This document shows positions 7,827 through 17,573 of a stretch of DNA of 64,000 nucleotides, in pieces. Within the stretch, counting starts at the first letter, position 1. The number at the start of each line of letters is the position of its first letter. The stretch is from Rhodocyclaceae bacterium (GTDB taxonomy: Bacteria; Pseudomonadota; Gammaproteobacteria; Burkholderiales; Rhodocyclaceae), in assembly GCA_030824115.1 (NCBI GenBank), contig JAVBYI010000005.1, positions 1 through 64,000 on the forward strand. The letters run 5' to 3'. Made by a program: the position numbers and the translations under genes. The notes beneath the pieces were generated by a model, which did not search any database, had not been told where the DNA came from, and worked only from the letters and a program-made list of their open reading frames with translations.

Positions 7827-8591
7827 ATGGATTCTAAACGGTTGACACCCCCCGCGCTGGAAAGCCTGCAACGTGTTCGGGTCATCTTGTGTGCCACCAG
7901 CCATCCGGGCAATATTGGCGCGGCAGCCCGCGCGATGAAAACAATGGGGCTGAATCGTCTTATCCTGGTTAATCCCAAGATATTCCCCGATCCACAAGCC
8001 GATGCCATGGCCTCGGGCGCAGATGATTTGCTGGCCAATGCAATCGTCTGCACGAGCCTCACGGAGGCCCTGCAGGGCGTGGTGTTGGCACTGGCGATGA
8101 CGGCCCGGCGGCGCGAACTGGCGACGGCGCCGCTGTGGGTGCGCGACGGCGCGCTGGAACTTGTCGGCATGGCCGCGCAAGGCGAAGTGGCGCTGGTATT
8201 CGGCAACGAGACCTCGGGGCTTTCCAACGAAGAGTTGGCGCAGTGCGGTTGCTGGGCGATGATTCCGACCGATCCTGATTTCTCGTCGCTGAATCTGGCG
8301 GCGGCCGTGCAGATCATGTGTTACGAGTTGCGCATGGCCTTGTTGGGTACGCCAGCCGTGCCAACCATTCCGACAATGGTCGATGTCGGACAACTGGCGA
8401 CGCACGACGAAGTCGAAGGCGTGCTGTCCCACTTTGAGCAGTCGGCTGTCGATAGCGGTTTTCTCGATGTGGCGAGCCCCGGACGCCTGATGCTGCGCTT
8501 GCGGCGTCTGTTCGCGCGTGCGCGACTGGAGCGGGAAGAGGTCAATATCTTGCGCGGTTTTCTGGCTTCTTTTCAACGCAAGCGCGGTTGA
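7827..8591 (+). CDS. trmJ: tRNA (cytidine/uridine-2'-O-)-methyltransferase TrmJ
   Basis: A SPOUT-class enzyme that methylates the ribose at position 32 of tRNA. It shows the SPOUT knot: [24 protein letters not shown] at the N terminus, [15 protein letters not shown] in the middle and the [18 protein letters not shown]-terminal knot. Length is 254 residues, normal for the family. It is divergent from suhB and is followed at about 95 bases by cysE. Confidence 0.92.
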   Translation: MDSKRLTPPALESLQRVRVILCATSHPGNIGAAARAMKTMGLNRLILVNPKIFPDPQADAMASGADDLLANAIVCTSLTEALQGVVLALAMTARRRELATAPLWVRDGALELVGMAAQGEVALVFGNETSGLSNEELAQCGCWAMIPTDPDFSSLNLAAAVQIMCYELRMALLGTPAVPTIPTMVDVGQLATHDEVEGVLSHFEQSAVDSGFLDVASPGRLMLRLRRLFARARLEREEVNILRGFLASFQRKRG

Positions 8592-8685
8592 ATCTTCCGA
8601 GTTAGTCATTAAGTTGACCGGGGTTATCGGGAATTCTAGAATGCGCGCAATATCCCCTTGTCCATGTCGATTTCAGTGATATTCC

Positions 8686-9438
8686 ATGTTTGCCCGTTTG
8701 CGTGAAGATATTGCCTGCGTTTTTGAACGCGACCCGGCCGCTCGTTCCTCCTGGGAGGTGTTGACCTGCTATCCGGGTTTTCATGCCCTGACGCTGCATC
8801 GTCTGTCCCACTGGTTGTGGGGGCAGCGCCTGCGCTGGTTGGCGCGTCTGCTGTCGCATCTGACACGTATGCTAACTGGCATCGAAATCCATCCGGGGGC
8901 GACGATTGGTCGACGTGTGTTCATTGACCATGGCATGGGCGTGGTGATCGGCGAAACGGCGGTGATCTCCGATGAGTGCACCCTTTACCATGGTGTGACG
9001 TTGGGCGGTACTTCCTGGAACCGGGGCAAGCGCCACCCGACGTTGGAACGTGGCGTGGTGATTGGTGCCGGTGCCAAGGTGCTGGGGCCGATCACGGTGG
9101 CCGAGGGTGCCAAGGTGGGTTCGAATGCCGTGGTGGTCCGCGATGTCCCGGCAGGTACGACGGCCGTCGGTATTCCGGCGCGCATCGTTGAGCCGGGACG
9201 TGAAGCGGCGCGCCACGAGAAGGCTGAAAATCTTGGTTTCTCGGCTTACGCGGTGACGCGCAGCGAAGATGACCCGCTCTCCATGGCGATCCATGGCCTG
9301 CTCGACCATGCGGTCGAGACGGATCGCCGGATCGAGGCACTGCTCAAGACCATCGAGCGGGCTGGCGTTTCAGTGGAAGATGATGTCGCAACAGCCGACA
9401 AGTTTGATCCGAAATATCTGTCCAAAATTGTTGACTAA
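8686..9438 (+). CDS. cysE: Serine O-acetyltransferase (isc-linked copy)
   Basis: Makes O-acetylserine from serine and acetyl-CoA, the first step to cysteine. The short EpsC-type N-terminal helical region precedes the left-handed beta-helix made of hexapeptide repeats with [25 protein letters not shown] and [22 protein letters not shown]. Length is 250 residues. Its last codons contain the -35 box of the iscR promoter. Cysteine made here feeds the two downstream desulfurases. A second, more distant paralogue sits in the nif block at 57229. Confidence 0.92.
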   Translation: MFARLREDIACVFERDPAARSSWEVLTCYPGFHALTLHRLSHWLWGQRLRWLARLLSHLTRMLTGIEIHPGATIGRRVFIDHGMGVVIGETAVISDECTLYHGVTLGGTSWNRGKRHPTLERGVVIGAGAKVLGPITVAEGAKVGSNAVVVRDVPAGTTAVGIPARIVEPGREAARHEKAENLGFSAYAVTRSEDDPLSMAIHGLLDHAVETDRRIEALLKTIERAGVSVEDDVATADKFDPKYLSKIVD

Positions 9439-9480
9439 AATGATCGGGAACATATATAGTTGACTAAAGCAGTCTGGTAA
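9431..9480 (+). promoter_or_regulatory. iscR promoter with type 1 IscR binding site
   Basis: A -35 box TTGACT (9431-9436) and a -10 box TATAGT (9455-9460) are 18 bases apart. Overlapping the -10 is ATAGTTGACT (9456-9465), five bases, then AGTCTGGTAA (9471-9480). This closely matches the type 1 IscR site, whose halves are ATASYYGACT and AGTCRRSTAT. Fe-S-loaded IscR bound here would repress the operon, as in E. coli. The -35 lies within the last codons of cysE. Confidence 0.8.
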
Positions 9481-9526
9481 TCAGGTTGCTCAATTTCGAA
9501 GCCTAATCCGACCGAAGAGGAAAACC

Positions 9527-10012
9527 ATGAAGCTGACCACTAAGGGGCGTTTTGCGGTAACCGCGATGATTGATCTCGCCTTGCGCCAGCATGCTGGCCC
9601 CGTAACACTGGCGGGCATCGCCGAGCGCCAGAAAATTTCGCTTTCCTATCTGGAACAACTGTTTGGCAAATTGCGCCGCAATCAACTGGTGGCCAGTACG
9701 CGCGGTCCCGGCGGCGGTTATACGCTGGCCAAGCAACTGACAGCCGTATCCGTTGCCGACATCATTCGTGCCGTGGATGAGCCGCTGGATGCCACCAACT
9801 GCGGCGGCATGGGGAATTGCCATGACGATACCCCGTGCATGACCCATGAACTGTGGACCAGCCTGAACAAGCGCATGTTTGAATATCTGAGCTCGGTCAA
9901 TCTGGACGATCTGGTACGTCAGCAGCGCGCCTCCGTTCCGGTTGATAGTATTCCGATGAAGAAGACCGCCGCAGGCCTGCCCCGTCGCGTCACTATGATG
10001 GCGACGGCCTGA
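9527..10012 (+). CDS. iscR: Fe-S cluster sensing Rrf2-family regulator IscR
   Basis: A dimeric winged-helix repressor that carries a [2Fe-2S] cluster and controls Fe-S assembly genes. The N-terminal MKLTTKGRFAVTAMIDLAL and recognition region ISLSYLEQLFGKLR are typical. Cluster ligands Cys92, Cys98, Cys104 and His107 are all present in the segment NCGGMGNCHDDTPCMTHELW. Length is 161 residues. It is the first gene of the isc operon and its promoter contains a matching type 1 site, so it most likely represses itself when clusters are plentiful. Confidence 0.95.
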   Translation: MKLTTKGRFAVTAMIDLALRQHAGPVTLAGIAERQKISLSYLEQLFGKLRRNQLVASTRGPGGGYTLAKQLTAVSVADIIRAVDEPLDATNCGGMGNCHDDTPCMTHELWTSLNKRMFEYLSSVNLDDLVRQQRASVPVDSIPMKKTAAGLPRRVTMMATA

Positions 10013-10029
10013 GTTCGCGCTCTACTGAC

Positions 10030-11187
10030 ATGTTCGCCCCTGCCTATCTCGATCACAACGCCACCACGCCGGTTGTCCCTGAGGCGCTGGCCGCCATGTT
10101 GCCGTATTTCAGCGCGCTGCATGGCAATGCGTCGAGTCGGCACGAGTTTGGCCGTGCGGCGCGGCGGGCAGTCGATGAGGCACGTCAGCGCGTGGCCCAT
10201 GCCGTGGGTGCCCATCCCACCGAGGTGATTTTCACCAGTGGGGGATCGGAAGCGAACAACCTGTTCATCAAGGGGGCGGCAGTGCGGCTCAAGCCCGGGG
10301 TGATTGCCGTGTCGGCCATTGAGCACCCGTGCGTGCGCAAGCCGGCGCAGGCCCTGTCGCGACAGGGTTGGCGGGTGCGTGAGATTGCCGTTGATGCCGA
10401 GTGCCGTCTTGCCAGCGCCGACTTTTCAGCCGCGTTGGCCGAGCGGCCTGCACTTGTTTCCGTGATGCTGGCCAACAATGAGACGGGGGCGTTGCAGGAT
10501 ATCGCCGCACTGGCGGCTGAGGCTGCCACTGCAGGTGCCTGTTTCCATACCGATGCGGTGCAGGCGCTGGGCAAGATTTCTCTCGACTTTCGTTCGCTGA
10601 ATACGGCGGGTGTACGCGCCTTGACGCTTTCCGCGCACAAATTGGGCGGGCCAAAGGGAGCGGGTGCGCTGGTGGTCGACAAGCGCATCGATCTGGCACC
10701 GCTGATCGATGGCGGCGGTCATGAGCGCGGCTTGCGCTCGGGCACCGAGAATGTCCCGGCCATCGTCGGTTTTGGCATTGCCTGCGAAGAGGCTGTGATG
10801 CGCTTGGCCGAATCGGCTGTCCATTTGCGTTCGCTGCGCTCGCAACTCGAAGGCGGACTGGTTGCGCTCGGGGCGATGATTTTTGCCCAGGGGGCGGATC
10901 GTCTGCCCAACACGGTTTATTTTTCGCTGCCCGGCATCGATGGCGAAACCCTGGTCGGCAAGCTTGACCGGGCCGGCTATGCAGTGGCCAGTGGCGCCGC
11001 CTGTTCGGCGGCGAATCCGGAACCATCCCATGTGCTGCTCGCCATGGGGATTGCGCCCGAGATGGCGCGCGGTGCCGTGCGCATCAGCCTCGGCGTTACG
11101 AATACCGAAGCGGAGATCGCCGGCTTCCTGCAAGCGCTATCTGCGATACATATCCAACTGAAATCCATGACCGCGATGGTCGATTAA
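10030..11187 (+). CDS. Second cysteine desulfurase (NifS/IscS-like)
   Basis: A PLP enzyme that removes sulfur from cysteine. The PLP lysine K204 is in LSAHKLGGPKG and the active cysteine C325 in VASGAACSAANPEPSHVL. Length is 385 residues, shorter than IscS. It lies between iscR and iscS, 17 bases after the former, so the operon encodes two desulfurases in tandem. The short loop around the active cysteine and the sequence divergence from IscS suggest a different sulfur acceptor. The 24-bp repeat at 10403-10426 encodes the segment CRLASADF. The name nifS would be a guess, since no nif genes are adjacent here. Confidence 0.85.
   Translation: MFAPAYLDHNATTPVVPEALAAMLPYFSALHGNASSRHEFGRAARRAVDEARQRVAHAVGAHPTEVIFTSGGSEANNLFIKGAAVRLKPGVIAVSAIEHPCVRKPAQALSRQGWRVREIAVDAECRLASADFSAALAERPALVSVMLANNETGALQDIAALAAEAATAGACFHTDAVQALGKISLDFRSLNTAGVRALTLSAHKLGGPKGAGALVVDKRIDLAPLIDGGGHERGLRSGTENVPAIVGFGIACEEAVMRLAESAVHLRSLRSQLEGGLVALGAMIFAQGADRLPNTVYFSLPGIDGETLVGKLDRAGYAVASGAACSAANPEPSHVLLAMGIAPEMARGAVRISLGVTNTEAEIAGFLQALSAIHIQLKSMTAMVD
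10403..10426 (+). repeat. Interspersed 24-bp repeat, copy 2 (in desulfurase gene)
   Basis: GCCGTC, TT, then GCCAGCGCCGACTTTT. It differs from the commonest form at two bases in the variable part only. It is read with the gene as RLASADF. Confidence 0.75.
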
Positions 11188-11205
11188 GAACCAGGAGTTT
11201 TTCGC

Positions 11206-12420
11206 ATGCTCAAACGTCCCATCTACCTTGACTACTCTGCCACCACGCCGGTCGATCCGCGCGTGGCCGCGAAGATGATCCCGTATCTGACGGAGGATTT
11301 TGGCAATCCGGCTTCGCGTTCCCATCCCTTTGGCTGGACTGCGGAAAAGGCCGTCGAGGATGCGCGCGAGCAGGTCGCCAAGCTGGTCAATGCCGATGCA
11401 AAAGACATCATTTGGACCTCCGGTGCTACCGAATCGAACAACCTGGCGATCAAGGGCGCGGCGCGTTTCTATGCTGAAACCAAGGGCAAGCACATCCTCA
11501 CGGTGTCCACCGAGCACAAGGCGGTGCTGGATACCGTCAAGGAACTTGAGCGCCAGGGTTTTGAGGCGACCTATCTTGAGCCGCAGCCGAATGGCCTGAT
11601 CACCGTTGAGCAGTTCAAGGCGGCGCTGCGTAAGGACACGGTGGTGGCGTCGGTGATGGCTGTGAATAACGAAATCGGCGTGATTCAGCCGATCGCCGAA
11701 CTGGGCGAAATCTGCCGCGCCAATGGCACCATCTTCCACGTCGATGCTGCGCAGGCCACCGGCAAGATGCCGATCGACCTGACCAAACTGAAAGTCGACC
11801 TGATGTCCTTCTCGGCCCATAAGACCTACGGCCCGAAGGGCATTGGCGCGCTGTATGTGCGCCGCAAGCCGCGCATTCGTCTCGAAGCGCAGATGCACGG
11901 CGGCGGTCACGAGCGTGGCCTGCGTTCCGGCACGCTGGCGACGCACCAGATCGTCGGCATGGGCGAGGCTTTCCGCATTGCCCGTGAGGAGATGGCGACC
12001 GAGAACGAGCGCATTCGCATGCTGCGCGACCGCCTGATGAAGGGCCTGCTCGATATCGAGGAAACCTACGTCAATGGCGATATGGAACAACGCGTGCCGC
12101 ACAACCTCAACATCAGCTTCAACTATGTCGAGGGCGAGTCGCTGCTGATGGCGATCAAGGACATCGCCGTGTCATCCGGTTCCGCCTGCACCTCGGCTTC
12201 GCTGGAACCTTCCTATGTGCTGCGCGCCATCGGTCGTTCGGATGAATTGGCGCATAGTTCGATCCGCTTCACGCTCGGCCGTTTCACCACCGAGGAAGAA
12301 GTCGACTTCACCATCAAGCTGCTCCACGACAAGCTCGGCAAGCTGCGCGAACTTTCGCCGCTGTGGGAAATGTTCAAGGACGGCATCGATCTCAATACCG
12401 TCCAGTGGGCGGCGCATTAA
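11206..12420 (+). CDS. iscS: Cysteine desulfurase IscS
   Basis: The main sulfur donor for Fe-S clusters and thiolated tRNA. It is 404 residues with the PLP lysine K206 ([12 protein letters not shown]) and active cysteine C328 ([19 protein letters not shown]), at exactly the positions of E. coli IscS. The C terminus ends in the conserved acidic and hydrophobic tail used to bind IscU and other partners. It is preceded by an AGGAG ribosome site and followed 15 bases later by iscU. Confidence 0.97.
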   Translation: MLKRPIYLDYSATTPVDPRVAAKMIPYLTEDFGNPASRSHPFGWTAEKAVEDAREQVAKLVNADAKDIIWTSGATESNNLAIKGAARFYAETKGKHILTVSTEHKAVLDTVKELERQGFEATYLEPQPNGLITVEQFKAALRKDTVVASVMAVNNEIGVIQPIAELGEICRANGTIFHVDAAQATGKMPIDLTKLKVDLMSFSAHKTYGPKGIGALYVRRKPRIRLEAQMHGGGHERGLRSGTLATHQIVGMGEAFRIAREEMATENERIRMLRDRLMKGLLDIEETYVNGDMEQRVPHNLNISFNYVEGESLLMAIKDIAVSSGSACTSASLEPSYVLRAIGRSDELAHSSIRFTLGRFTTEEEVDFTIKLLHDKLGKLRELSPLWEMFKDGIDLNTVQWAAH

Positions 12421-12435
12421 TTTCAGGAGTGCATC

Positions 12436-12822
12436 ATGTCATATAGCGAAAAAGTCATCGAACATTACGAAAATCCCCGCAACGTCGGCTCCTTCGGCAA
12501 GGACGAAGAGGGCGTGGCAACCGGCATGGTGGGTGCGCCGGCCTGCGGCGACGTCATGAAGCTGCAGATCAAGGTCGGCAAGGATGGCGTCATCGAGGAT
12601 GCCAAGTTCAAGACCTATGGCTGCGGATCGGCGATCGCGTCCAGTTCGCTGGTCACCGAATGGGTCAAGGGCAAGACGCTCGATCAGGCGCTCGATATCA
12701 AGAACACGCAGATCGCAGAGGAACTGGCGCTGCCGCCGGTGAAGATTCACTGCTCGATCCTCGCCGAGGACGCGATCAAGGCCGCCGTCGCCGACTACAA
12801 GAAGCAGCAGGAGGGTAAGTAA
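12436..12822 (+). CDS. iscU: Fe-S cluster scaffold IscU
   Basis: Builds the [2Fe-2S] cluster from IscS sulfur. Cluster ligands Cys37, Cys63 and Cys106 are present, with Asp39 next to the first cysteine (ACGDV). The HscA recognition motif LPPVK is at residues 99-103. Length is 128 residues, as in E. coli. The stop codon is immediately followed by the iscA start codon. Confidence 0.97.
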   Translation: MSYSEKVIEHYENPRNVGSFGKDEEGVATGMVGAPACGDVMKLQIKVGKDGVIEDAKFKTYGCGSAIASSSLVTEWVKGKTLDQALDIKNTQIAEELALPPVKIHCSILAEDAIKAAVADYKKQQEGK

Positions 12823-13146
12823 ATGGGCGTGACGCTTTCTCCCGCTGCTGCCAAGCATGTCTCCAACTTCATTGCCAAACGTGGCAAGGGGATTGGCATT
12901 CGTCTCGGGGTGAAAACCTCCGGTTGTTCCGGCATGGCCTATAAACTGGAGTTTGCCGATGCGCCCGAGCCGGATGACATCGTCTTCGAAAGTCATGGCC
13001 TCAAGCTGCTGATCGATCCGAAAAGCCTGCCTTACCTGGATGGCACCGAACTCGATTACACGCGCGAAGGCTTGAACGAGGGCTTTAAGTTCAACAACCC
13101 GAATATCAAGGACCAGTGCGGTTGCGGCGAGAGCTTTACCGTCTGA
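12823..13146 (+). CDS. iscA: A-type Fe-S carrier IscA
   Basis: Carries clusters to apoproteins. Conserved cysteines Cys35 (SGCSG), Cys99 and Cys101 (CGCGESF) are all present in a protein of 107 residues. It starts directly after the iscU stop, so translation is coupled. hscB follows eight bases later. Confidence 0.96.
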   Translation: MGVTLSPAAAKHVSNFIAKRGKGIGIRLGVKTSGCSGMAYKLEFADAPEPDDIVFESHGLKLLIDPKSLPYLDGTELDYTREGLNEGFKFNNPNIKDQCGCGESFTV

Positions 13147-13153
13147 ACAGCGC

Positions 13154-13696
13154 ATGACCATTTTCGACCTCGAAACCGTTCGCCAGGACCACTTCACCTT
13201 GTTTGGCCTGCCGCGCCAGCAGGGGCTGGATGCCGAACGTCTTGAGGTGCTTTATCGCGACATTCAGGCACGTGTGCATCCCGACAAGCACGCCCATTTG
13301 GCCGACAGTGACAAACGCATGGCAATGCAATGGGCGACTCATGTCAACGAGGCCTATCAGACGCTCAAGGATCCCCTCAAGCGGGCACGCTACCTGTTGC
13401 ATCTGGCCGGCCATGATGTCAAGCTGGAAAGCAATACGGCGATGCCGACCGAGTTTCTGATCGCCCAGATGGAACTACGCGAATCCGTGGCCGAGGCAAA
13501 GGCGGCAGCAGATGTCGATCTGCTCGACGATTTGCTGCGCCGTTTGCGCAAGGAGGTGCGTGCAGAATTTGACCATCTGCGCGAGGCGCTCGATGCCAAG
13601 CAACTCGACCGTGCCGGTACTTTGGTGCGGCAACTGATGTTTCAGGAAAAACTGCTGCAGGAAATCGATGACGCATTGGCTTGCGTCGATAACTAG
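13154..13696 (+). CDS. hscB: Fe-S co-chaperone HscB
   Basis: A J-domain protein that delivers IscU to HscA. The J domain has the diagnostic HPD at 42-44 (RVHPDKHAH) and NEAYQTLKDPLKRARYLL. The C-terminal helical bundle binds IscU. Length is 180 residues, close to the 171 of E. coli. It is spaced 30 bases before hscA. Confidence 0.94.
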   Translation: MTIFDLETVRQDHFTLFGLPRQQGLDAERLEVLYRDIQARVHPDKHAHLADSDKRMAMQWATHVNEAYQTLKDPLKRARYLLHLAGHDVKLESNTAMPTEFLIAQMELRESVAEAKAAADVDLLDDLLRRLRKEVRAEFDHLREALDAKQLDRAGTLVRQLMFQEKLLQEIDDALACVDN

Positions 13697-13726
13697 ACCC
13701 TGAGCAACAGGGAGAACACAAAAACA

Positions 13727-15598
13727 ATGGCACTACTGCAACTTTCTGAACCAGGGGAATCTGCTGCACCGCATGAACACCGCCTCGCGGTGGGCATTGA
13801 TCTGGGTACCACCAATTCGCTCGTCGCCACCGTTCGCAGTGGCATGTCTGTGGTGCTCCATGATGATCAGGGCCGTCCTCTGCTGCCTTCCATTGTGCGG
13901 TATGCCGCCGATGGCACCCGTGAGGTGGGGTATGAGGCGCAGGTGCATCAGTCGCTTGATCCGCGCAATACGATTGTCTCGGTCAAGCGCTTCATGGGGC
14001 GTGGCCTGAAAGACATCGCCCATATCGAAACCCTGCCTTACGATTTCATCGAGGGCGAGGGCATGGTCAAGCTCAAGACCGCGCAGGGCGTGAAAAGCCC
14101 CGTCGAAGTCTCTGCCGATATTCTGCGGGCTTTGCGTGAGCGCGCCGAAGCATCGCTGGGCGGGCAACTGACCGGCGCCGTGATTACCGTGCCGGCCTAC
14201 TTCGATGATGCACAGCGTCAGGCCACCAAGGATGCCGCCCGTCTTGCCGGCCTGAATGTACTGCGCCTGCTCAATGAGCCGACGGCAGCGGCGATTGCCT
14301 ACGGGCTCGACAATGGGGCCGAGGGCGTTTATGCCGTCTATGACCTGGGCGGCGGCACCTTTGATATCTCGATCCTCAAGTTGTCGAAGGGCGTTTTCCA
14401 GGTCTTGTCGACCGGCGGCGATTCCGCGCTGGGCGGCGATGATTTCGATCACCGCATCTTCTGTTGGGTGATCGAGCAGGCGAAGCTGTCGCCGCTCTCG
14501 CATCACGATGCACGCCTGTTGCAGATGCGTGCGCGCGAGGCCAAGGAATTCCTGACCCTGAATGCCGAGGCGCCGATTACGGCAAAGCTCTCGACCGGTG
14601 AGTTTGTCGATCTCAAACTGACGACGGAAATCTTCAAGGACATCAGTAAAACCCTAGTGCAAAAAACCTTGGGGCCGACGCGCAAGGCGCTGCGTGATGC
14701 CGGCCTGACTCCCGACGAGGTCAAGGGCGTGGTGATGGTCGGCGGCGCGACGCGCATGCCGCAAGTCCAGCAAGCGGTAGGGGAATATTTCGGCCAGGAG
14801 CCGCTGAATAATCTCGACCCCGATAAAGTGGTGGCGCTTGGCGCCGCGACACAGGCCAACCTGCTGGCCGGCAACCGCGCCGCCGGCGATGACTGGCTGC
14901 TGCTTGACGTGATTCCCTTGTCGCTCGGCATCGAAACGATGGGCGGCCTGGTCGAGAAGATCATCCCGCGCAATTCGACCATTCCGATTGCCCGGGCACA
15001 GGAGTTCACCACCTTCAAGGATGGTCAGGTGGCAATGGCGCTGCAAGTGGTGCAGGGTGAACGCGAACTGGTGTCGGATTGCCGCAGTCTGGCGCGTTTC
15101 GAACTGCGCGGCATTCCGCCGATGGTCGCCGGTGCGGCACGTATCCGGGTGACATTTCAGGTGGATGCCGACGGGCTGCTGTCCGTTACTGCACGTGAGC
15201 AGACGACCGGCCACGAGGCACGGGTCGAGGTCAAGCCGTCGTATGGCCTATCGGACGACGAGATCACCTCGATGCTCAAGGATGGCTACAACCATGCATC
15301 TGACGATGCCTTCCGCCGCGCCTTGCGCGAGGCGCAGGTCGAAGCGCAGCGCTTGGTCGAAGCAGTGCAGTCGGCATTGAAGGAGGATGCCCACCTGCTC
15401 TCGACGCTGGAGCGGGCGCATGTCGATAGCTGTCTGGCTAAACTGCAAACGGTTTTGATCGGTGATGACCGACGCGCCATCGATATGGCCATGGATGCCT
15501 TGTCCAAGGGCACCGCCGAGTTTGCCGCACGGCGCATGAATCAGAGCGTGCAGCGTGCGTTGGCCGGCAAGAAAATGGAAGAGATGGAAAACCTATGA
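13727..15598 (+). CDS. hscA: Fe-S chaperone HscA (Hsp70 type)
   Basis: An ATP-dependent chaperone that releases the cluster from IscU. ATPase motifs are [51 protein letters not shown] and [14 protein letters not shown]. The substrate domain follows with [24 protein letters not shown]. Length is 623 residues, close to E. coli HscA and shorter than DnaK. Its stop overlaps the fdx start by four bases (ATGA). Confidence 0.96.
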   Translation: MALLQLSEPGESAAPHEHRLAVGIDLGTTNSLVATVRSGMSVVLHDDQGRPLLPSIVRYAADGTREVGYEAQVHQSLDPRNTIVSVKRFMGRGLKDIAHIETLPYDFIEGEGMVKLKTAQGVKSPVEVSADILRALRERAEASLGGQLTGAVITVPAYFDDAQRQATKDAARLAGLNVLRLLNEPTAAAIAYGLDNGAEGVYAVYDLGGGTFDISILKLSKGVFQVLSTGGDSALGGDDFDHRIFCWVIEQAKLSPLSHHDARLLQMRAREAKEFLTLNAEAPITAKLSTGEFVDLKLTTEIFKDISKTLVQKTLGPTRKALRDAGLTPDEVKGVVMVGGATRMPQVQQAVGEYFGQEPLNNLDPDKVVALGAATQANLLAGNRAAGDDWLLLDVIPLSLGIETMGGLVEKIIPRNSTIPIARAQEFTTFKDGQVAMALQVVQGERELVSDCRSLARFELRGIPPMVAGAARIRVTFQVDADGLLSVTAREQTTGHEARVEVKPSYGLSDDEITSMLKDGYNHASDDAFRRALREAQVEAQRLVEAVQSALKEDAHLLSTLERAHVDSCLAKLQTVLIGDDRRAIDMAMDALSKGTAEFAARRMNQSVQRALAGKKMEEMENL

Positions 15599-15942
15599 CC
15601 CAGATCATCGTGTTGCCGCATCCCGAGCTGTGCCCGGACGGGGCCGTGATCGAGGCCGCGCCGGGCGCTTCAATCTGCGAGGCCCTGCTGGAAAACGAAA
15701 TCGAGATCGAGCATGCTTGTGAGATGTCCTGCGCCTGTACGACCTGCCATGTGATTGTGCGCGAAGGCTTTAATTCACTTGAAGAATCCGACGAGATCGA
15801 GGATGATCTGCTCGACAAGGCGTGGGGATTGACGCCACTGTCGCGACTTTCCTGTCAGGCAATTGTCGGCGAGACGCCGCTGACGATCGAGATTCCGAAA
15901 TACACCATCAACCAGGTCAAAGAGGGGCATAGCAAAAAATGA
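15595..15942 (+). CDS. fdx: Isc-type [2Fe-2S] ferredoxin
   Basis: Supplies electrons for cluster assembly. The cluster cysteines C42, C48, C51 and C87 (in [13 protein letters not shown] and RLSCQA) match E. coli Fdx. Length is 115 residues. Both ends overlap the neighbours by ATGA junctions, hscA before it and iscX after it. Confidence 0.96.
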   Translation: MTQIIVLPHPELCPDGAVIEAAPGASICEALLENEIEIEHACEMSCACTTCHVIVREGFNSLEESDEIEDDLLDKAWGLTPLSRLSCQAIVGETPLTIEIPKYTINQVKEGHSKK

Positions 15943-16133
15943 AGTGGACCGACAGTCTCGATATTGCCATCGAACTGGCTGAGCGCCATCCTGAGGTTGA
16001 TCCGAAAGCGTTGAATTTCGTTGACCTGATGCGTTGGGTAATGGAACTGCCCGATTTTGAGGAAAACGAAAAGCACTGTGGCGAGAAGCAGCTCGAAGCC
16101 ATTCAGCAGGCATGGATCGACGAGGTGGATTGA
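15939..16133 (+). CDS. iscX: IscX, small Fe-S assembly modulator
   Basis: A 64-residue acidic protein that binds IscS and may deliver or sense iron. It has the family segments [30 protein letters not shown] and AIQQAWIDE. It overlaps the fdx stop and is the last canonical gene of the isc operon. Confidence 0.95.
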   Translation: MKWTDSLDIAIELAERHPEVDPKALNFVDLMRWVMELPDFEENEKHCGEKQLEAIQQAWIDEVD

Positions 16134-16137
16134 GCTG

Positions 16138-16788
16138 ATGCCGCGCATCGTTTCTTCTTTGTTGCTGCTGCTGTTTGCCGGTGCTGCATGGGCCGATCAG
16201 CCCGTGTGGATTACCGCGCAGCAGCCCTACATGGATGTGATGCACGAGGGGCGTCTGGTGCGTATCCAGCGCGAGCAGGACAGTTTCAATCAGATCGATC
16301 CCGATTTCGCGATGACCTCGCGGCCCTGTCCGCCCTATTGCGTGCAGCCGATCCAGTTGGCAACGGGGGTCGAGACCATTGGTGAACTGGAATTGCTCGA
16401 CTATCTGCAGCGCATCACGCGACGCGACGACAGCGTGCTGGTGATCGATTCGCGCGACGATGACTGGCTGCTGCGCTCCGGCATGATTCCCGGCGCCATC
16501 CACATGCGCTGGGAGCGCCTGCATCCGAAGCATGCGACCGCCGATACTATTGCCGAAATCCTCGAGCTGCAGTTTGGTGCCAGTCGTGTCGATCTGTTCT
16601 GGAATTTCGAGAACGCCAAGACCCTGGTTTTTTATTGCAATGGTCCGTGGTGCGGCCAGTCACCGACCAATATCAAACAGCTGCTGGCGATGGGCTATCC
16701 CGCCCAAAAGCTCAAGTGGTATCGCGGCGGCATGCAGGCCTGGAAGAGTCTTGGCCTGACCACGGTGCCGTGGAAGAAAAAGCCCTGA
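16138..16788 (+). CDS. Exported rhodanese-domain protein
   Basis: A 216-residue protein with an N-terminal signal peptide (hydrophobic SSLLLLLFAGAAWA, cleavage before DQPVW). The C-terminal rhodanese domain has VLVIDSRDDDWLLRSGMIPGAI and the active-site loop FYCNGPWCGQS. A second pair of cysteines, in RPCPPYCVQP, precedes that domain. It starts four bases after iscX, so it is probably the operon's tail gene. A sulfur transfer role in the periplasm is likely, but the partner is unknown. Confidence 0.8.
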   Translation: MPRIVSSLLLLLFAGAAWADQPVWITAQQPYMDVMHEGRLVRIQREQDSFNQIDPDFAMTSRPCPPYCVQPIQLATGVETIGELELLDYLQRITRRDDSVLVIDSRDDDWLLRSGMIPGAIHMRWERLHPKHATADTIAEILELQFGASRVDLFWNFENAKTLVFYCNGPWCGQSPTNIKQLLAMGYPAQKLKWYRGGMQAWKSLGLTTVPWKKKP

Positions 16789-17573
16789 TCCCTTATTTGA
16801 TCGATACCCACTGCCACCTTGATGCGGCAGAGTTCGATGCAGACCGCGATGAAGTTTTTCAGGCCGCAAATGTCGGCGCTGGCCGGACGGCATTGATGGT
16901 GATTCCGGCGGTCGAGCGCGCCAACTTCGGTGCCGTTGCCAGCGTCTGCCGTGAGTACCCAGGCTGTGCACCGGCCTACGGGATTCATCCGATGTATGTT
17001 GATCGCGCATGTCCCGACGATCTGGTGGCTTTGCGTGCAACGCTGCAACGCGAGGCTGCTGTGGCGATTGGCGAGATCGGTCTTGATCGCCATGGCGCGC
17101 CGCGTGACGATGCGCGTCAGATGTTCTATTTCACCGCACAGCTCAAGCTCGCTGATGAGTTGGGGCTGCCCGTCCTGCTGCATGTACGCAAGGCCATCGA
17201 TCCCATCCTCGCTGCGTTACACAAAACCAAGGTGCCCGGCGGGATTGCGCATGCCTTCAATGGCAGCCGTGAGCAGGCCGATGCTTTCATCAAGCTGGGG
17301 TTCAAGCTCGGTTTTGGCGGGGCGATGACATATCCTGGTTCAAAGCGTATCCGTGAGTTGGCCAGCGGCTTGCCGCTTGAAGCCATCGTGCTGGAAACGG
17401 ATGCGCCCGACATTCCCCCCGTCTGGAAATCCGGCGGCAGAAATACCCCCGCCGATCTCTTGCCCATCGCCGAAACGCTGGCCGCGTTGCGCGGGATATC
17501 GCTAGAGGCGGTCGCCGTGGCAACGAGCGCCAACGCGCGGGCTGTCCTGCCTCGTTTAGTCGAGTACGTGTGA
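16770..17573 (+). CDS. tatD: TatD-family metal-dependent hydrolase / DNase
   Basis: A TIM-barrel metal hydrolase. Motifs are LIDTHCHLD at the start, YGIHPMYV, AIGEIGLDRHGAP, VLLHVRKAIDPIL and VLETDAPDIPP. No ATG precedes LIDTHCHLD closely. A GTG at 16770 overlaps the rhodanese gene by 19 bases, and a TTG at 16797 would begin exactly at LIDTHC; neither has a clear ribosome site. A 24-bp repeat (16868-16891) is embedded near residue 35 and encodes NVGAGRTA. The gene ends 18 bases inside the convergent DUF1015 gene. Confidence 0.85.
   Translation: MEEKALIPYLIDTHCHLDAAEFDADRDEVFQAANVGAGRTALMVIPAVERANFGAVASVCREYPGCAPAYGIHPMYVDRACPDDLVALRATLQREAAVAIGEIGLDRHGAPRDDARQMFYFTAQLKLADELGLPVLLHVRKAIDPILAALHKTKVPGGIAHAFNGSREQADAFIKLGFKLGFGGAMTYPGSKRIRELASGLPLEAIVLETDAPDIPPVWKSGGRNTPADLLPIAETLAALRGISLEAVAVATSANARAVLPRLVEYV
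16868..16891 (-). repeat. Interspersed 24-bp repeat, copy 3 (in tatD)
   Basis: On the minus strand: GCCGTC, CG, then GCCAGCGCCGACATTT. It is opposite in orientation to the host gene, which reads it as NVGAGRTA. Confidence 0.75.
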
